NCBI RefSeq assembly: GCF_013282155.1
Contig: NZ_BLWI01000008.1
Location: 620,001-684,000 of the forward strand
DNA: 64,000 nucleotides
Direction: 5' to 3'
Source: Sulfitobacter sp. HGT1
GTDB taxonomy: Bacteria > Pseudomonadota > Alphaproteobacteria > Rhodobacterales > Rhodobacteraceae
Shown here: positions 44,435 to 53,432 of the stretch, one piece after another
Position numbering within the stretch: the stretch's first letter is position 1
Layout of the letters: every line of letters starts with the position of its first letter
Notes under the pieces: model-generated
Told to the model about the DNA's origin: nothing
What the model saw: only the letters and a program-made list of their open reading frames with translations
Databases searched by the model: none
Program-made: the position numbers and the translations under genes

Positions 44435-45431
44435 GCTTCCAAAGTATATATATCGCCAAAGAAATGGCCTGTACTTTCAAAGGCGTGGTTGGCCGACCCG
44501 TAAAATCGAAAATGAGTTTGGAACGGCTGAGTTCTGGCGCGAGTATGCAGATATCCTTGCCGACAAGGATCAAGCGCCAAGAGTCACCACTCGTTCATTT
44601 GCGGCTTTGATCAAAAGCTATCGTGCCAATCCGAGATATCGCAATTTGAAACCTCGGACAGGTAAGGACTACGACAAATATCTCGATTTCTTTCAAGAGA
44701 TTATGGGGGACCGAAACCCGGTCCACCTTAAAAGGAAAGACGTAATTAGGCTGCGAGATGCGAACGCGGCAAAGGCGTATTTTGCGAATTACTCATTGCG
44801 GGTTCTTCGCGTTCTTATGGAGCACTGCGTTGACTTAGGTTGGCGCGAAACCAACCCGGTACGCGGCGTTTCTGAGCTCAAGACTACTAAGTCGGAGCGC
44901 GAACCGTGGCCGTCTGATCTACTGACGCTCTATCGGGCGGAATGTCCGCTTGGGACACGCGAGAGACTGGTGATGGAACTTTGCGTTGGCACTGGGCAGA
45001 GGATCGGAGACGTTCTCGAAATGCGCTGGTCCGATATTCAGGACGGCGGTTTCGTCGTTCGGCAAAATAAGACCGGCAAAGAACTCTGGGTGCCGGTTCT
45101 GCCCGAGCTGCAAGCGGCGTTGGACGACGCTAGTCGGCATTCGGTGTTTATCCTTACAAATGAGCGCGGAATTAATCGCTGGTCTTATCGCGGAGCATCG
45201 CAAGCGGTGAGAAAAGTCAGGGAGGCCATTGGCGCGCTAGATTACGATATTCACAGCTGGCGCTACAACGCGGCCTGTGAGCTTGTTGAAGCTGGCTGTA
45301 GCGATGACCTCGTCGCCTCTGTTACAGGTCAGAGCCCCGCCATGGTCCTGCACTACACCAAGAAGGTGAGGCAGAAGATAAGGGCCATGCAGGCGCAACA
45401 AAAGCGGCACGAGGTCAAGAAGAAGCTTTAG
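44421..45431 (+). CDS. int: Tyrosine recombinase (island integrase)
   Basis: A 336-residue phage-type integrase that would excise and integrate the element at tRNA-Cys. Catalytic residues: Arg194 in GTGQRIGDVLEMRW, Lys217 in QNKTGKELW, His278 and Arg281 in IHSWRYNAA, and Tyr312 in LHYTKK. The usual second His is replaced by Gln304 (VTGQSP), a change that occurs in some family members. The N-terminus has the arm-binding-like segment with RNGLYFQRRGW. It is 406 bp from the 45837-45883 repeat and faces the tRNA. Confidence 0.93.
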   Translation: MAKRELPKYIYRQRNGLYFQRRGWPTRKIENEFGTAEFWREYADILADKDQAPRVTTRSFAALIKSYRANPRYRNLKPRTGKDYDKYLDFFQEIMGDRNPVHLKRKDVIRLRDANAAKAYFANYSLRVLRVLMEHCVDLGWRETNPVRGVSELKTTKSEREPWPSDLLTLYRAECPLGTRERLVMELCVGTGQRIGDVLEMRWSDIQDGGFVVRQNKTGKELWVPVLPELQAALDDASRHSVFILTNERGINRWSYRGASQAVRKVREAIGALDYDIHSWRYNAACELVEAGCSDDLVASVTGQSPAMVLHYTKKVRQKIRAMQAQQKRHEVKKKL

Positions 45432-45673
45432 CTTGGTTCTCGTTCCGCAATGTGGACTAAAAGTCCAACTACTATGCCCATTGCTACCCACATTAGCCCC
45501 TGATCAGCGGCTTGGCCGGGTGCACCGGACCCGATGTAACGGCTCGTCGCGGCCGCTAGGGCTACAGGGTCATCATGTAAGGCAAAGGCCACATACCAAG
45601 CGGTTCCCGCTCGAAAAATTCCCAGAACAAGTAATGTCCAAGCGAGTAGCTTGCCGAGCTTTACAAAAATCAT
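45428..45673 (-). CDS. Small two-helix membrane protein of the island
   Basis: An 81-residue frame with two hydrophobic segments (LLAWTLLVLGIFRAGTAWY and GLMWVAMGIVVGLLVHIA) joined by a polar loop. It converges with the integrase gene, overlapping it by 4 bp. The region is inside the tRNA-Cys element. A membrane partner of the defence ATPase is possible but not indicated by gene order. Function unknown. Confidence 0.5.
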   Translation of the reverse strand: MIFVKLGKLLAWTLLVLGIFRAGTAWYVAFALHDDPVALAAATSRYIGSGAPGQAADQGLMWVAMGIVVGLLVHIAEREPS

Positions 45674-45836
45674 TGGTCTTCCCTAAGAATGCGAGAGTCA
45701 TAACTGGTGGTTCCAGTTCCGTTTTTCGGTAACCGCGTACACGGAAACAGTGAACAGAACAAAAACAGAATGTTTAGACATTTGCTTAGACGCCTACTAA
45801 GCGTGCTGTCCTAAAATCCGCTAACTCTTTGAAATT

Positions 45837-45883
45837 AAATGGAGGCGAGTAGGAGAATCGAACTCCTGTACACGGATTTGCAA
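45837..45883 (-). repeat. attR-like direct repeat within tRNA-Cys
   Basis: Identical to 40482-40528 over 47 bp. It overlaps the 3' half of the intact tRNA-Cys gene, which the element end reconstitutes. Confidence 0.93.
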
Positions 45884-45913
45884 TCCGCTGCGTAACCACT
45901 CCGCCAACTCGCC
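45840..45913 (-). tRNA. tRNA-Cys (anticodon GCA), integration target
   Basis: The minus strand folds as a 74-base tRNA: acceptor GGCGAGT/ACTCGCC with TCCA, anticodon loop ATTGCAAAT region containing GCA, T-arm CAGGAGTTCGATTCTCCTA. It is the only intact copy here. Its 3' 43 bases are repeated at the other end of the island. Confidence 0.97.
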
Positions 45914-46061
45914 TCGACCGCGTTTCCGCGGTGGTGCAGCAGGGCTAATGCCATGATGCGTGTCGGCTTATCCCGACTTTTTCGGGCTTTGTCTAGCCCA
46001 GTTTACGACAAACCCGTGACGATTTGAAAAGCCCAGGTTTGTCGCCGATCCCGAACCGGTT

Positions 46062-47222
46062 TCAGACAGACACAACCCGCTGATCATTCTCCTCGGGGGC
46101 ATCAAGCTGCAGGTGGTGATCTTCGAGGATGAGAATGTTCTCGGACCCGATGATGTCGCTTTTCGTTTTATATCCGATCACGTCTTCAACACTCATGTCC
46201 GGATTGCGCGCCATCAGGATCGTCTCCTCGGACGAGAAATTGGTCAGACCGCGGGCGAACTCGTTGCCCTCTTCGTCATAGACATGCAGCACGTCGCCCT
46301 TGGAAAACTCGCCCTGGATCGACACAAGATCGTTGCGCGCAAGACCGCGCTCCTTGGCCGAAATCGCGGCAACGGCGGCGTTGGAAACGACCAGCGTTCC
46401 CGCCACCTGCAAACGGTTGCTTAGCCAGATCATCAGGGGCGACCCGGTCTTGTCACGGGCCAGACAGCGCGTGTGACGGCGTTCGCGGCGCAAGACCGAT
46501 GACACGGGTGCCTCGATCACACCTTCGGCGATGATCGTCTCCACGCCTGCGTTTTGCGCCATGTTCGCGGCCAGCATTTTGGTCATCATGCCGCCACTGC
46601 CCAGCTCGCTCACGCTTTTGGTGGATTCCAGATGTTCGCTGACATCCTCGATCTCTTCGATGAATTGCGCGCCCGGCTCGGACGGGTCGCGGTCATAAAG
46701 CCCCTCGACACTGGTCAGGATGATCAGCTGGTCGGCTTCGATCATCTGCGCGACCTTTGCGGACAAACGGTCGTTATCGCCGACCTTCAGGTCCGTCGTC
46801 GCGATTGAATCGTTCTCGTTGATGATTGGCAGGATGTTGTTTTCAAACAACCGCAGCATCGTGTTCTTGATGTTCAGGAACCGGCGGCGTTCTTCCATGT
46901 CTTCGACGGTGACCAGCATTTGCGCCACGTCCATGCCATATTCGGACGCCACCTGACGGTAGGCGTTCATCAGCAAGGGCTGACCACAGGCAGCGGCGGC
47001 CTGTTTGTCCAGAATGCCCGCATCTTCGGGGCGTTTGCCGATCATGTTCAGACCCAATGCAACGGAGCCGGAGGAGGTCAGAATGATTTCGTACCCTTCC
47101 GACTGGAGTTCAGCGAGATCGGCCAGCAGACCGTTCATGAACGCGAAACGCAATGTTAGTTTTTCTTCGTTTGCCAGCAGACTTGATCCGATTTTAACGA
47201 CAATACGTTTTTTCTTGGCCAC
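46062..47222 (-). CDS. proB: Glutamate 5-kinase
   Basis: A 386-residue kinase with a C-terminal PUA domain, catalysing the first step of proline synthesis. GTG 47222 gives VAKKKRIVVKIGSSLL, the family N-terminus. Further motifs are ILTSSGSVALGL, NENDSIATTDL and DNDRLSAKVA (nucleotide and acidic-ligand sites), and LGSGGMMTKMLAA. The usual neighbours proA and obgE are not here, so it may be a second copy. The long frame upstream of 47222 lies in non-coding sequence. The gene faces away from tRNA-Cys. Confidence 0.88.
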   Translation of the reverse strand: MAKKKRIVVKIGSSLLANEEKLTLRFAFMNGLLADLAELQSEGYEIILTSSGSVALGLNMIGKRPEDAGILDKQAAAACGQPLLMNAYRQVASEYGMDVAQMLVTVEDMEERRRFLNIKNTMLRLFENNILPIINENDSIATTDLKVGDNDRLSAKVAQMIEADQLIILTSVEGLYDRDPSEPGAQFIEEIEDVSEHLESTKSVSELGSGGMMTKMLAANMAQNAGVETIIAEGVIEAPVSSVLRRERRHTRCLARDKTGSPLMIWLSNRLQVAGTLVVSNAAVAAISAKERGLARNDLVSIQGEFSKGDVLHVYDEEGNEFARGLTNFSSEETILMARNPDMSVEDVIGYKTKSDIIGSENILILEDHHLQLDAPEENDQRVVSV

Positions 47223-47388
47223 GGGGAGTATGCTCCGGTTGTTCAAAAGTTGGCGCAATATGCACGCGCAGCATGATTTGCCGCACAGCAGAAATTCGCG
47301 GTGATTCGAGGGGGTATAACATGTGGACAAGTACAAGATGCAACAGGGCAGCCCAGATCAGGGGCCAACACGCGCTGTTTTGCCTATC

Positions 47389-47823
47389 TTATTGCAGGGC
47401 TTCCAGCGCCTCGCGGGTGGCCGATGGCAAGGCCGCCGGGCGGTGGTCCTTGCGGTCGACATAGACATGCACAAAGAACCCTTCGGCGGATGCGATGTCG
47501 TCATCGTTGCGAAATAGCCCCAGTTCCATCCTGACCGAACTGCGGCCCAGATTGGCAACGCGCAACCCGGCCGTTACACGGTCGGGGAACTGCATCTCGC
47601 CGAAATAGCGGCAGCCGGTTTCAACGACCAGACCGAACACGGGGCTGGTTAATGGGTCAAGCAGCCCGCGTTCGATCAGCCAGCCGTTCACCGCCGTATC
47701 AAACAGCGCATAGTGGACGACATTGTTCATGTGCCCGTAAGCGTCATTGTCGTTCCAGCGGGTTTGCAGCGGGTAGAAATCCTTGAAATCGGCGCGGGAT
47801 GGGGCGACGGGGCGATCTGACAT
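47389..47823 (-). CDS. YbgC-like acyl-CoA thioesterase
   Basis: A 144-residue hotdog thioesterase. RWNDNDAYGHMNNVVHYALFDTA is the 4-hydroxybenzoyl-CoA thioesterase/YbgC active-site region; its Asp is the catalytic residue. ATG 47823 is chosen since it sits in TAATG with the stop of the alcohol dehydrogenase gene, so the two are translationally coupled. A longer frame at 47829 is possible. The pair may process an aldehyde or acyl-CoA intermediate; the substrate is unknown. Confidence 0.85.
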   Translation of the reverse strand: MSDRPVAPSRADFKDFYPLQTRWNDNDAYGHMNNVVHYALFDTAVNGWLIERGLLDPLTSPVFGLVVETGCRYFGEMQFPDRVTAGLRVANLGRSSVRMELGLFRNDDDIASAEGFFVHVYVDRKDHRPAALPSATREALEALQ

Positions 47824-48983
47824 TACCACGCCGCCGTATAGATTGTATGGGCGTCGGCCTGGGTGACGTCGCGGGGGTTATTCACCAGCAATCGCGCCTG
47901 TAGCATGGCATCCGCCGCCATCTTGCCGATCGCGTCTTTGGGGATGCCGACATCACGCAGACGGGTTTGCAAGCCGACACGCGCCGACAGGTCTGCCAGC
48001 GCGTCGATAAAGGCCGCTGTGCGGGCCTGTGTGCCGTCGACCGCAGCCAGTTCGGGAAAGGCATCAGCCGCGATCTCGGCATAAAGCGTGCTGGCGTCGG
48101 GGGCGTTGAAGCGCAGCACATGGGGCAGCACCAAGGCATTGGACAGCCCGTGCGGAATATGGAACGTGCCGCCAATCGGATAGGCCAGCGCGTGCACCGC
48201 CGCGACCGGTGAATTGGCAAAAGCCTGACCGGCCAGCATCGACCCCAGCAACATCGCACCGCGCGCCTCGAGGTTTGACCCATCCGCCACGACCCCCTCG
48301 ATATTGGCCCCCAGCAGGCGCAATGCCTCGCGGGCCAGCAGCTTGGACACCGGATTGTTATTCGCATTTTTCGACGCATAGGCCTCGATCGCGTGTACCA
48401 TCGCATCGACGCCGGTTGCGGCAGTGATATGTGCGGGCAAGCCCAGCGTCAGTTCGGCATCAAGGATCGCCATGTCGGGCAAAATCACGGGCGAGGACAC
48501 GCCGCGCTTTTCCTCGGCCCCGACGGTGATGATCGACACCGGTGTCACCTCTGACCCTGTGCCCGCGGTTGTGGGGATCAGCACCAGCGGCAGGCGCGGC
48601 CCCTTGGCCTGTGCGACGCCCCATGCGCTGTCCAGATCCTCGCCTGACCCCAGCAGCAGCGCCACCAGCTTGGCCACGTCCTGCGACGACCCGCCGCCAA
48701 ATCCGATAACCCCGGTGGTGCCAGCCGCCCTGCCCGCCTCGACCGCCTGCATCAAGGTCTCGCGCGACGGGTCGGCTTCGACCGCATCGAATATCGTGAC
48801 CGTGTGGCCCGCCGCTTGCAACGCGGCAATCGCCGGATCGCACAGGCCCAAGGCGCGCAGGCCCGGATCGGTAATCAACAGGCAATTGCGCCCCAACAGC
48901 CCGCCGGCAAGCTCTGCCAGACGCACGGCGGCCCCGTTCTCAAAAACGACGGATTTGGTGGTGTTGAACACGAATGGGGTCAC
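47823..48983 (-). CDS. Iron-containing alcohol dehydrogenase
   Basis: A 386-residue group III alcohol dehydrogenase. The NAD-binding motif is GFGGGSSQDVAK, and the metal ligands are expected around DAELTLGLPAHITAATGVDAMVHAIEAY and HALAYPIGGTFHIPHGLSNA (His residues). It oxidises alcohols or reduces aldehydes. It is the first gene of a two-gene unit with the thioesterase and lies just beyond the terminator of the RND operon. Confidence 0.9.
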   Translation of the reverse strand: MTPFVFNTTKSVVFENGAAVRLAELAGGLLGRNCLLITDPGLRALGLCDPAIAALQAAGHTVTIFDAVEADPSRETLMQAVEAGRAAGTTGVIGFGGGSSQDVAKLVALLLGSGEDLDSAWGVAQAKGPRLPLVLIPTTAGTGSEVTPVSIITVGAEEKRGVSSPVILPDMAILDAELTLGLPAHITAATGVDAMVHAIEAYASKNANNNPVSKLLAREALRLLGANIEGVVADGSNLEARGAMLLGSMLAGQAFANSPVAAVHALAYPIGGTFHIPHGLSNALVLPHVLRFNAPDASTLYAEIAADAFPELAAVDGTQARTAAFIDALADLSARVGLQTRLRDVGIPKDAIGKMAADAMLQARLLVNNPRDVTQADAHTIYTAAW

Positions 48984-49002
48984 GGGATATCACCTTTGCC
49001 AG

Positions 49003-49040
49003 AAAAAAGGGTGCCTTTGCGCATTCATGCAAAGACACCC
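49003..49040 (-). terminator. Terminator of the RND efflux operon
   Basis: On the minus strand GGGTGTCTTTGC-N8-GCAAAGGCACCC forms a 12-bp stem with one mismatch-like T-G pair and is followed by TTTTTT. It lies about 79 bp after the RND pump stop and 20 bp before the dehydrogenase start. Confidence 0.85.
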
Positions 49041-49118
49041 GTCATTAAAGGCAATATTACCCGCTTCGCCTAGCCGTTTGTTCGATTAGTTCTTTCACAC
49101 AGCGAAACGCGCCGCGAA

Positions 49119-52100
49119 TTAGCGATCAGACGTTGCGTCACGCGGCCTGTTTGCCCCCAACACTGCGATCATCGCCCAGCGGATACGCTCCTTCAGGCCG
49201 TCCATCACGCTGAACAGGGATGGCACGAACAGCAGCGACAGCATGGTGGATAACAACAGCCCCCCGATCACCGCCACCGCCATTGGCGCACGAAATTCGC
49301 CGCCCGCCCCGACGGCCATCGCCGATGGCACCATCCCCGCCGTCATAGCGACTGTGGTCATGATGATGGGACGCGCGCGCTTGTGACCCGCTTCCAGCAT
49401 CGCCTCTGACCGCGTGGCCCCGTCCTTCATCGCCTCGATGGCAAATTCGACCAGCATGATGGCGTTCTTGGTCACGATCCCCATCAACATCAGAAAACCG
49501 ATGACAACAGACAACCCGATGGCCGACCCGTTCAGATACAGCGCAAAGATCGCCCCGCCGATGGCCAAAGGCAGCGACAACAGGATCGTGACAGGGGTGA
49601 CAAAGCTGTGAAACAGCAAGACCAACACGACATAGACCAGCAAGATACCCGCCCCCATCGCAAGGCCGAACTGGGTGAACACCTCGCCCATCACTTCGGC
49701 GTCGCCCGCACTTTGGATCGACGTGCCTTCGGGCATGGCTTGCGCAATCGGCAGCGCCATCACGGCTTGGGTCGCAGGCCCCAGCAACCCGTCAGGGGCT
49801 AGGTCTGCTTCTACGCTGGTGCGGTACTGACGGTCATAACGTTCGATCTTGCTGGGCCCCGATGACAGCGCCACATCGGCCACAACGCTGATCGGCACAG
49901 GGCTGCCCGTAGAGGACGGCACCCGCAATCCTGCCAGACGGCTCAGATCATCGCGCACGTCTTTTTTCACGCGCACAAGGATCGGGATTTGCCGGTCGCC
50001 TGCATTGAATTTTGCCACGTTACTGTCGGTATCCCCCAAGGTCGCAATCCGGATCGTGCTGGCCAGCGCCGCTGACGTGACCCCCATTTCGGCCGCCAGT
50101 TGCGGGCGCGGGGTGATCTGGATTTCAGGGCGCACCAGAGACGCGGTTGTCGCAGCGTTCACGATGTCAGGCAGATCATTCATCTGATTGGACAGTTCAA
50201 TCGCCGCAGCCGAGGCCGCCGCTTCGGTATCGCCCAACACGTTCAGCTGCACATCCCGCTGACCGTTGTCTTTCAACACGTTGATCTTGACGTCGGGCAA
50301 GTCCTGCAACAGCGCTTTCATATCGTCTTCGATGACAAAAGAAGACCGGTCGCGGGTGTTTTTCTGGCCGTAGTTCACAATGACATTCGCCTTGGTATCA
50401 GACGATGTGCCGCCTTCGACAAAGACATTTGTCACTTCGGGGATCTGGCCAAGGATCGCCGACACCTCGCGCCCGCTTGCACGGGTTTGTTCAAGGGTCG
50501 AACCGGGTGGCAATTCCAGCGAAACCGCCGACCGGCCCCGGTCTGCGGCAGGCACAAATTCGGACGGCAACAGCGTGGCCGAATAGATCGATCCGGCAAA
50601 GATGCCCAAACCCAACAACAAGGTCGCTGTCCGGTTGCGCAGGGTCCACCCCAGCACCGCCATATAGCGGCGCATCAGAAAGCCGTCCTTTTCCTCTTCG
50701 GGGGCGATCCCGTCGCGCAGGAAATAGGCCGCCATCATCGGCGTGATCAACCGTGCAACCAGCAGCGAAAACAGCACCGCAACAGCGACCGTCAGGCCGA
50801 ACTGCTTGAAATACTGCCCCGCGATACCCGACATAAAGCTGACCGGCGCAAACACGGCCACGATGGTAAAACTGATCGCGATAACGGTCAGACCGATCTC
50901 CGAGGCCGCTTCCTCGGAGGCCTCATAGGCCGGTTTGCCCATCTGGATATGCCGGACGATGTTTTCAATCTCGACGATTGCGTCATCGACCAGAATACCC
51001 GTGACCAGCGTGATCCCCAGCAAACTGACCGTGTTCAGCGAAAACCCAAGGTACTGCATGACCATGAAGGTCGGAATGATCGACAACGGCAATGCGACCG
51101 CCGTGATGATCGTGGCCCGCCAGTTGCGCAAAAACAAGAACACCACGATGATCGCCAAAGCGGCCCCTTCATACAGCGTATCCATCGCGGAATGGTAGTT
51201 GCCTTCGGTATAGGTGGTGGCGTCATCAATCAGCGAGAAACTGGCGTTGGGATATTCCTCGCCCAGCTCGGCCAGCCGTTCCTTGGCATTGTCCCCTGCG
51301 GCCAGATCGCTGGCACCGGTGGACCGGAAAATCCCGAAAGCAACAACAGGCTGGCCGTCCAGCATGGCAAAGCTGCTCGCCTCGGTGGAGCCGTCAAAGA
51401 CCTTGCCCAGATCGTCCAGCCGCACGGTACGCCCCGGCGACGTGGTGATCGGTGTCGCGGCCAGTTGCGCCACGGTGTCGGCACTGCCAAGCGCGCGGAT
51501 CGAATATTCCTGCCCGCCCAGATCACCGGACCCGCCGCCCAGATCAATGTTGTTCTGGCGCAGCTGGTTGTTCACTTCGGACGCGGTCAGGCCCAAGGAC
51601 AGCAAGCGGTCAACGTCCAGCTCAACCTCGATCGCGCGGTCACCACCGCCGATGCGGGTCACCTTGCCCACACCATTTTCGACCTGCAATTCGCGTGCGA
51701 CGATCTCATCCACAAAATAAGATAGTTCCTGAATGGATTGCGTCGGGTCCGACACCGCATAGGTCAGGATCGCCTGCCCCGTCACATCCAGACGTTTGAT
51801 GACCGGCTCGGTCGAATTTTCAGGCAAATCGCCCTGCACCCCCGCAACCGCGTCCTTGATATCGGTCAGGGCCGTGGCGCTGTCGGTTTCCAGTTCGAAT
51901 TCAATGGTCAAAGTCGCGGTGCCGTCAGACGCAACGGCCGTCACATGTTTGACCCCCGTGACATCAGAAACAGCGCTTTCGACAGGCTTGACGATCTGGG
52001 TCGCGATTTCAGTCGGCGCGGCCCCCGACTGCCCGATCGTCACGGTGACAATCGGAATGTCTATGTTGGGGAATTGCGTGACCGGCAGCCGGAAGAACCC

Positions 52101-52181
52101 AACGATACCGATCAGACACAGTACCAGAAACAGCGCCAGCGACGGCACCGGCGACCGGATCGCCCAAGTTGACATATTCAT
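49119..52181 (-). CDS. RND efflux transporter permease
   Basis: A 1020-residue inner-membrane proton-driven pump of the AcrB/MexF superfamily. N-terminus MNMSTWAIRSPVPSLALF and VTQFPNIDIPIVTVTI are typical. Two halves of six transmembrane helices and two large periplasmic loops are present; the first proton-relay helix has LVTGILVDDAIVEIEN, the paired acidic residues. The gene overlaps the stop of the adaptor gene by 4 bp. With TolC it would form a tripartite pump. The substrate is unknown. Confidence 0.93.
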   Translation of the reverse strand: MNMSTWAIRSPVPSLALFLVLCLIGIVGFFRLPVTQFPNIDIPIVTVTIGQSGAAPTEIATQIVKPVESAVSDVTGVKHVTAVASDGTATLTIEFELETDSATALTDIKDAVAGVQGDLPENSTEPVIKRLDVTGQAILTYAVSDPTQSIQELSYFVDEIVARELQVENGVGKVTRIGGGDRAIEVELDVDRLLSLGLTASEVNNQLRQNNIDLGGGSGDLGGQEYSIRALGSADTVAQLAATPITTSPGRTVRLDDLGKVFDGSTEASSFAMLDGQPVVAFGIFRSTGASDLAAGDNAKERLAELGEEYPNASFSLIDDATTYTEGNYHSAMDTLYEGAALAIIVVFLFLRNWRATIITAVALPLSIIPTFMVMQYLGFSLNTVSLLGITLVTGILVDDAIVEIENIVRHIQMGKPAYEASEEAASEIGLTVIAISFTIVAVFAPVSFMSGIAGQYFKQFGLTVAVAVLFSLLVARLITPMMAAYFLRDGIAPEEEKDGFLMRRYMAVLGWTLRNRTATLLLGLGIFAGSIYSATLLPSEFVPAADRGRSAVSLELPPGSTLEQTRASGREVSAILGQIPEVTNVFVEGGTSSDTKANVIVNYGQKNTRDRSSFVIEDDMKALLQDLPDVKINVLKDNGQRDVQLNVLGDTEAAASAAAIELSNQMNDLPDIVNAATTASLVRPEIQITPRPQLAAEMGVTSAALASTIRIATLGDTDSNVAKFNAGDRQIPILVRVKKDVRDDLSRLAGLRVPSSTGSPVPISVVADVALSSGPSKIERYDRQYRTSVEADLAPDGLLGPATQAVMALPIAQAMPEGTSIQSAGDAEVMGEVFTQFGLAMGAGILLVYVVLVLLFHSFVTPVTILLSLPLAIGGAIFALYLNGSAIGLSVVIGFLMLMGIVTKNAIMLVEFAIEAMKDGATRSEAMLEAGHKRARPIIMTTVAMTAGMVPSAMAVGAGGEFRAPMAVAVIGGLLLSTMLSLLFVPSLFSVMDGLKERIRWAMIAVLGANRPRDATSDR

Positions 52182-53344
52182 TCTGAAACAACCTTCTGCG
52201 GGATCGGGTTAACCTTGTCCCCGTCCGAAAAGAAGGCGCTGGCACGGGCCACCACAACCGCCCCGTCGTCCAGACCGGATATGACTTCGCGGACATCATT
52301 CCAGATCAGCCCCGCCGTGATAGCGCGCCGGATCAGCGTGTTGTCTTGCACCTCCAGCAGGTAATCGCCCTTGGCATCGGTCAGGATCGCCGTCGTGGGC
52401 ACGGTCAAGCCTTCGTGGCGGTCCGTGATGATCCACCCGCCCGCGAATATCCCCGTGCGCAGCGCGTTGCTGCCCTCAAGCGACACGCGCACATCCCCCA
52501 GCCGGTTTGTGGCATCCACAGTCGGGGCAACAAGACGGACAGCACCCTGAACCGTACCGGCACCGGGGATATCGACCTGCGCCGGATCACCGATGCCGAT
52601 CTGGGCCAGCGCCGTTTCGACGACGTCGGCCTTTACCTCGATCACGCCGTCCTGAATCATCCGAAACAACGGGTCCGCCCCACTGGTGGCAATCGCCCCC
52701 ACCTGCGCATTGCGTGCCGAAACGATGCCGGCGGTGGGTGCCTTGATGGTGGCGTGATCCAGATTAAGCTGGGCAATGTCCAACTGCGCCTGCGCCTGCA
52801 ACACCTGCGCCTTGGCAACCTCGAGCCCGTCTTCTGCCGATGCTGCTGCGGCATCTGCTGTCTGGCTGTTCGCCACGGCCTGATCCAGCGCGGCCTGGGT
52901 CACGTTGCCGGACCGGTCAAGCTGTTGGGTACGTTCAAGAACACTGCGTGCCTGCGCTGCCGATGCCTTGGTCGATGCGATCTGGCTTTGTGCCTGGCGC
53001 ACACCGGCCTGAGCCCGCACGAATTCGGCATTGGCCTGTGACAATTGTGCTTTCAGCGTGTCGGTGTTCAACTGGGCCAACGTGTCGCCCTTTGCGACCT
53101 TGGCCCCGATGTCCACCATCAATTCCTCTATCGGGTAACCGGTCACCTGCGGATAGACCAGAACCTCGCGGTAGGGTTCCAACGTGCCCGAAATCGGGAT
53201 GCGGTTCACCACCTCCGTCACGGTTGCAGTGGCAACGGTGACACTTGGGACCCGTTTCAAATCAGCCTCTTGGGCCAGTACGGTCTGCGCCGTGACGGCA
53301 AGCAAAAGCGCAGCCCCCAAGTGTCGTGCCAATACCAATTTCAT
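52178..53344 (-). CDS. RND efflux periplasmic adaptor
   Basis: A 388-residue membrane-fusion protein. A signal peptide (HLGAALLLAVTAQTVLAQ) ends near residue 25. The lipoyl-like half motif VYPQVTGYPIEELMVDIGAKVAKGD is followed by a long coiled-coil hairpin with Ala/Gln-rich repeats (SQANAEFVRAQAGVRQAQSQ) and the C-terminal half TAGIVSARNAQVGAI. It links the RND pump to an outer membrane channel. ATGA overlap with the pump gene shows a two-gene operon. No repressor gene adjoins. Confidence 0.92.
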   Translation of the reverse strand: MKLVLARHLGAALLLAVTAQTVLAQEADLKRVPSVTVATATVTEVVNRIPISGTLEPYREVLVYPQVTGYPIEELMVDIGAKVAKGDTLAQLNTDTLKAQLSQANAEFVRAQAGVRQAQSQIASTKASAAQARSVLERTQQLDRSGNVTQAALDQAVANSQTADAAAASAEDGLEVAKAQVLQAQAQLDIAQLNLDHATIKAPTAGIVSARNAQVGAIATSGADPLFRMIQDGVIEVKADVVETALAQIGIGDPAQVDIPGAGTVQGAVRLVAPTVDATNRLGDVRVSLEGSNALRTGIFAGGWIITDRHEGLTVPTTAILTDAKGDYLLEVQDNTLIRRAITAGLIWNDVREVISGLDDGAVVVARASAFFSDGDKVNPIPQKVVSE

Positions 53345-53432
53345 TGCAAGCTCCGCCTTTTAGGTCGTGTACATCTGCGCCTTCCAAATCGAAATGCAAT
53401 GGCGAAGCACCGGATAATCGGTGCAAAAGGGC

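Larger units (their letters stand above)
40482..45883. mobile_element. 5.4-kb integrative element in tRNA-Cys
   Basis: Direct 47-bp repeats from the tRNA-Cys 3' end bound the segment, and a tyrosine recombinase gene lies just inside the end that adjoins the intact tRNA. This is the classical plan of a genomic island or satellite. The large ATPase gene is AT-rich compared with the chromosome around it. Cargo is an SMC-like ATPase, a 99-residue unknown protein, a 57-residue protein before the integrase and a small membrane protein. No phage structural, replication or conjugation genes are present, so it would depend on host or helper functions. Confidence 0.9.

Noticed and set aside
40482-45883. 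Prophage
   Set aside because: There are no capsid, tail, portal or replication genes within the repeats.
50100-51725. 541-residue open frame opposite the RND permease
   Set aside because: Antisense shadow, Arg/His/Gln-rich without a domain.
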